Source: Polynucleobacter sp. AP-Titi-500A-B4 (GTDB taxonomy: Bacteria; Pseudomonadota; Gammaproteobacteria; Burkholderiales; Burkholderiaceae). From it: DNA of 64,000 nucleotides. The stretch's first letter is position 1. Every line of letters starts with the position of its first letter. Location of the stretch: contig NZ_CP061311.1 in NCBI RefSeq assembly GCF_018688095.1, forward strand, positions 1,210,120 through 1,274,119, in the 5' to 3' direction. The translations under genes and the position numbers were made by a program. This document shows, piece by piece, positions 63,204 to 64,000 of this stretch. The notes under the pieces were generated by a model that saw nothing but the letters and a program-made list of their open reading frames with translations, was not told the origin of the DNA and made no database searches.

Positions 63204-63863
63204 CTAAAGACTGCGTGACTTACGCTTGAGGTTCTTCACTTCGTTTAACAACTCTTGACGCTCAGCATCATTGAGGTTGTCACTACCGTCGAGACGACGG
63301 GCGCCATCAAAGCGTTTATCCCAATACAGGCTACCAAGATCGTCAACGCGAACACTAGTGCCTTTGGATGGTGAGTGAATAAATTTGTTGTCCCCAACAT
63401 AAATGCCCACATGCGAAAACGTTAAACGCATCGTGTTAAAAAATACGAGGTCGCCAGGTTGTAATTCATCGCGACCAATTGGCTTTCCAACACGACTCAT
63501 TTGTGTGGACTTGCGTGGTAACAAGAAGCCCAATTTATCTTTAAAGACGTAACCAACAAAACTGCTGCCATCCAAACCAGACTGAGGCAATTCTGCATCC
63601 CAGCGATAGCGCACGCCAATCACTTCCATCGCGCGATTAATTAACTCTTCAGATTTTCCGGTAACGGTATCGGCCAAACGATCAGATACTCGAGCGATAT
63701 AAGCCCTACCCGCCTGGAACATACTTTCTTTTGGAACCACTGCATCTGCAGTTGCGGTTGAATTGTCAGGCGCAGTCGTATCCGCTGCGAAGGCAGTAAA
63801 CGAGACAGTCAAACCCAAGGCAAAACCCAAGGTTTGAGAAAGTAGCGCTTTTTTCAGTGACAT
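63204..63863 (-). CDS. NlpC/P60-fold exported protein without the catalytic cysteine
   Basis: The 219-residue protein has a signal peptide (to about residue 27, ending AFA) and an NlpC/P60 domain (about 75-195): INRAMEVIGVRYRWDAELPQSGLDGSSFVGYVF, ELQPGDLVFFNTM, SHVGIYVGDNKFIHSPSKG. The usual nucleophile segment is D-C-S-G; here it is D-G-S-S, so the Cys is Gly (GGC for TGC, one base). The catalytic His (SHVG) is kept. It is probably a cell-wall binding or regulatory protein rather than a peptidase. Its C-terminal tail is charged and helical. Confidence 0.85.
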   Translation of the reverse strand: MSLKKALLSQTLGFALGLTVSFTAFAADTTAPDNSTATADAVVPKESMFQAGRAYIARVSDRLADTVTGKSEELINRAMEVIGVRYRWDAELPQSGLDGSSFVGYVFKDKLGFLLPRKSTQMSRVGKPIGRDELQPGDLVFFNTMRLTFSHVGIYVGDNKFIHSPSKGTSVRVDDLGSLYWDKRFDGARRLDGSDNLNDAERQELLNEVKNLKRKSRSL

Positions 63864-64000
63864 CGGATCAGTTTAACAAAGAACCCTTATTTAACCAAGC
63901 CTTGACTGTAGTCTTAAGTCTTTGTTTATAAACAATTTTTTGCACCTTTTAGGGGTCATTATTGGAAAAATGCACCAAATTAGTCCCAAAAGAGTGGTTT
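63864..64000. other. Right-edge non-coding sequence
   Basis: No gene is visible in these 137 nt. Two TGCACC elements (near 63941 and 63971) resemble half-sites of the NtrC operator TGCACC-N5-GGTGCA, but neither has a matching second half. This could be the upstream region of a nitrogen-regulated gene beyond the edge. Confidence 0.3.

Noticed and set aside
63930..64000. NtrC operator at the right edge
   Set aside because: Only TGCACC half-sites are seen; the matching GGTGCA arms are absent and the downstream gene is outside the window.

Overview
The window reads as the chromosome of a free-living freshwater betaproteobacterium of the Burkholderiaceae, most like Polynucleobacter. This is inferred from the moderate GC content, the gene order scpB-rluB-rimP-nusA-infB-rbfA-truB, and the protein styles; no rRNA or species marker is present. 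No insertion sequence, integrase, prophage or CRISPR array is visible.

Layout. (1) Positions 1-15346 hold a minus-strand secretion locus, read right to left: a TolC-like outer-membrane lipoprotein, a very large ABC exporter made of two fused half-transporters, an HlyD-type adaptor, a LuxR-HTH protein with a dead cyclase-like domain, a periplasmic ClpP-like protease, a TPR/outer-membrane barrel resembling DUF560 (Slam, type XI secretion), a FecR-domain protein ending in a TbpB-like barrel, and the start of a giant VCBS-type adhesin that leaves the window. (2) 15501-23258 holds signalling genes: a GAF/HD-GYP phosphodiesterase, a MerR-HTH protein fused to an apparently intact class III cyclase, a MASE1-PAS-PAS-GGDEF-EAL protein, and a glycosyltransferase. 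(3) 23322-34863 holds two RTX exoproteins, a 3064-residue haem peroxidase and a serralysin-type metalloprotease, with a PilZ protein directly upstream of the peroxidase. The two exoproteins share a C-terminal secretion signal, so the type I exporter in (1) is the natural candidate for exporting both. (4) 35017-43659 holds an exopolysaccharide-type run (YaiO-like barrel, epimerase, HEAT protein, GT2, nucleotide-sugar dehydrogenase) followed by HD-GYP, GGDEF and a formylglycine-enzyme-like protein. (5) 43804-50864 is mixed: an Ala-rich coiled coil, tRNA-His, dusA, an orphan BrnA with a fossil brnT, small unknowns, a pseudouridine synthase, a crotonase, and an arsR-arsC-acr3 operon. (6) 50954-61486 is housekeeping: typA, then truB-rbfA-infB-nusA-rimP behind a structured leader, rluB and scpB. 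(7) 61678-63863 holds a patatin lipoprotein, a complete brnT-brnA pair behind a 36-bp palindrome, and an NlpC/P60 protein without its catalytic cysteine.

The left 43 kb looks like one programme for surface attachment: adhesins and secreted enzymes, their exporters, polysaccharide synthesis, and at least five c-di-GMP synthesis, breakdown or binding proteins. Three sets of short inverted repeats in the intergenic regions link these genes. One (AACTA-N6-TAGTT-like) lies before the adhesin, tolC, the MASE1 gene and pilZ. A second (TAGTA-GATAAN-TACTA) lies before tolC/HD-GYP, the MerR-cyclase gene and the MASE1 gene. A third (TTAGACA) is clustered before the MerR-cyclase gene. The most unusual points are the type I exporter next to a type XI-like translocon with a FecR-barrel cargo, and two different HTH-cyclase fusions, one intact and one degenerate, within 13 kb.
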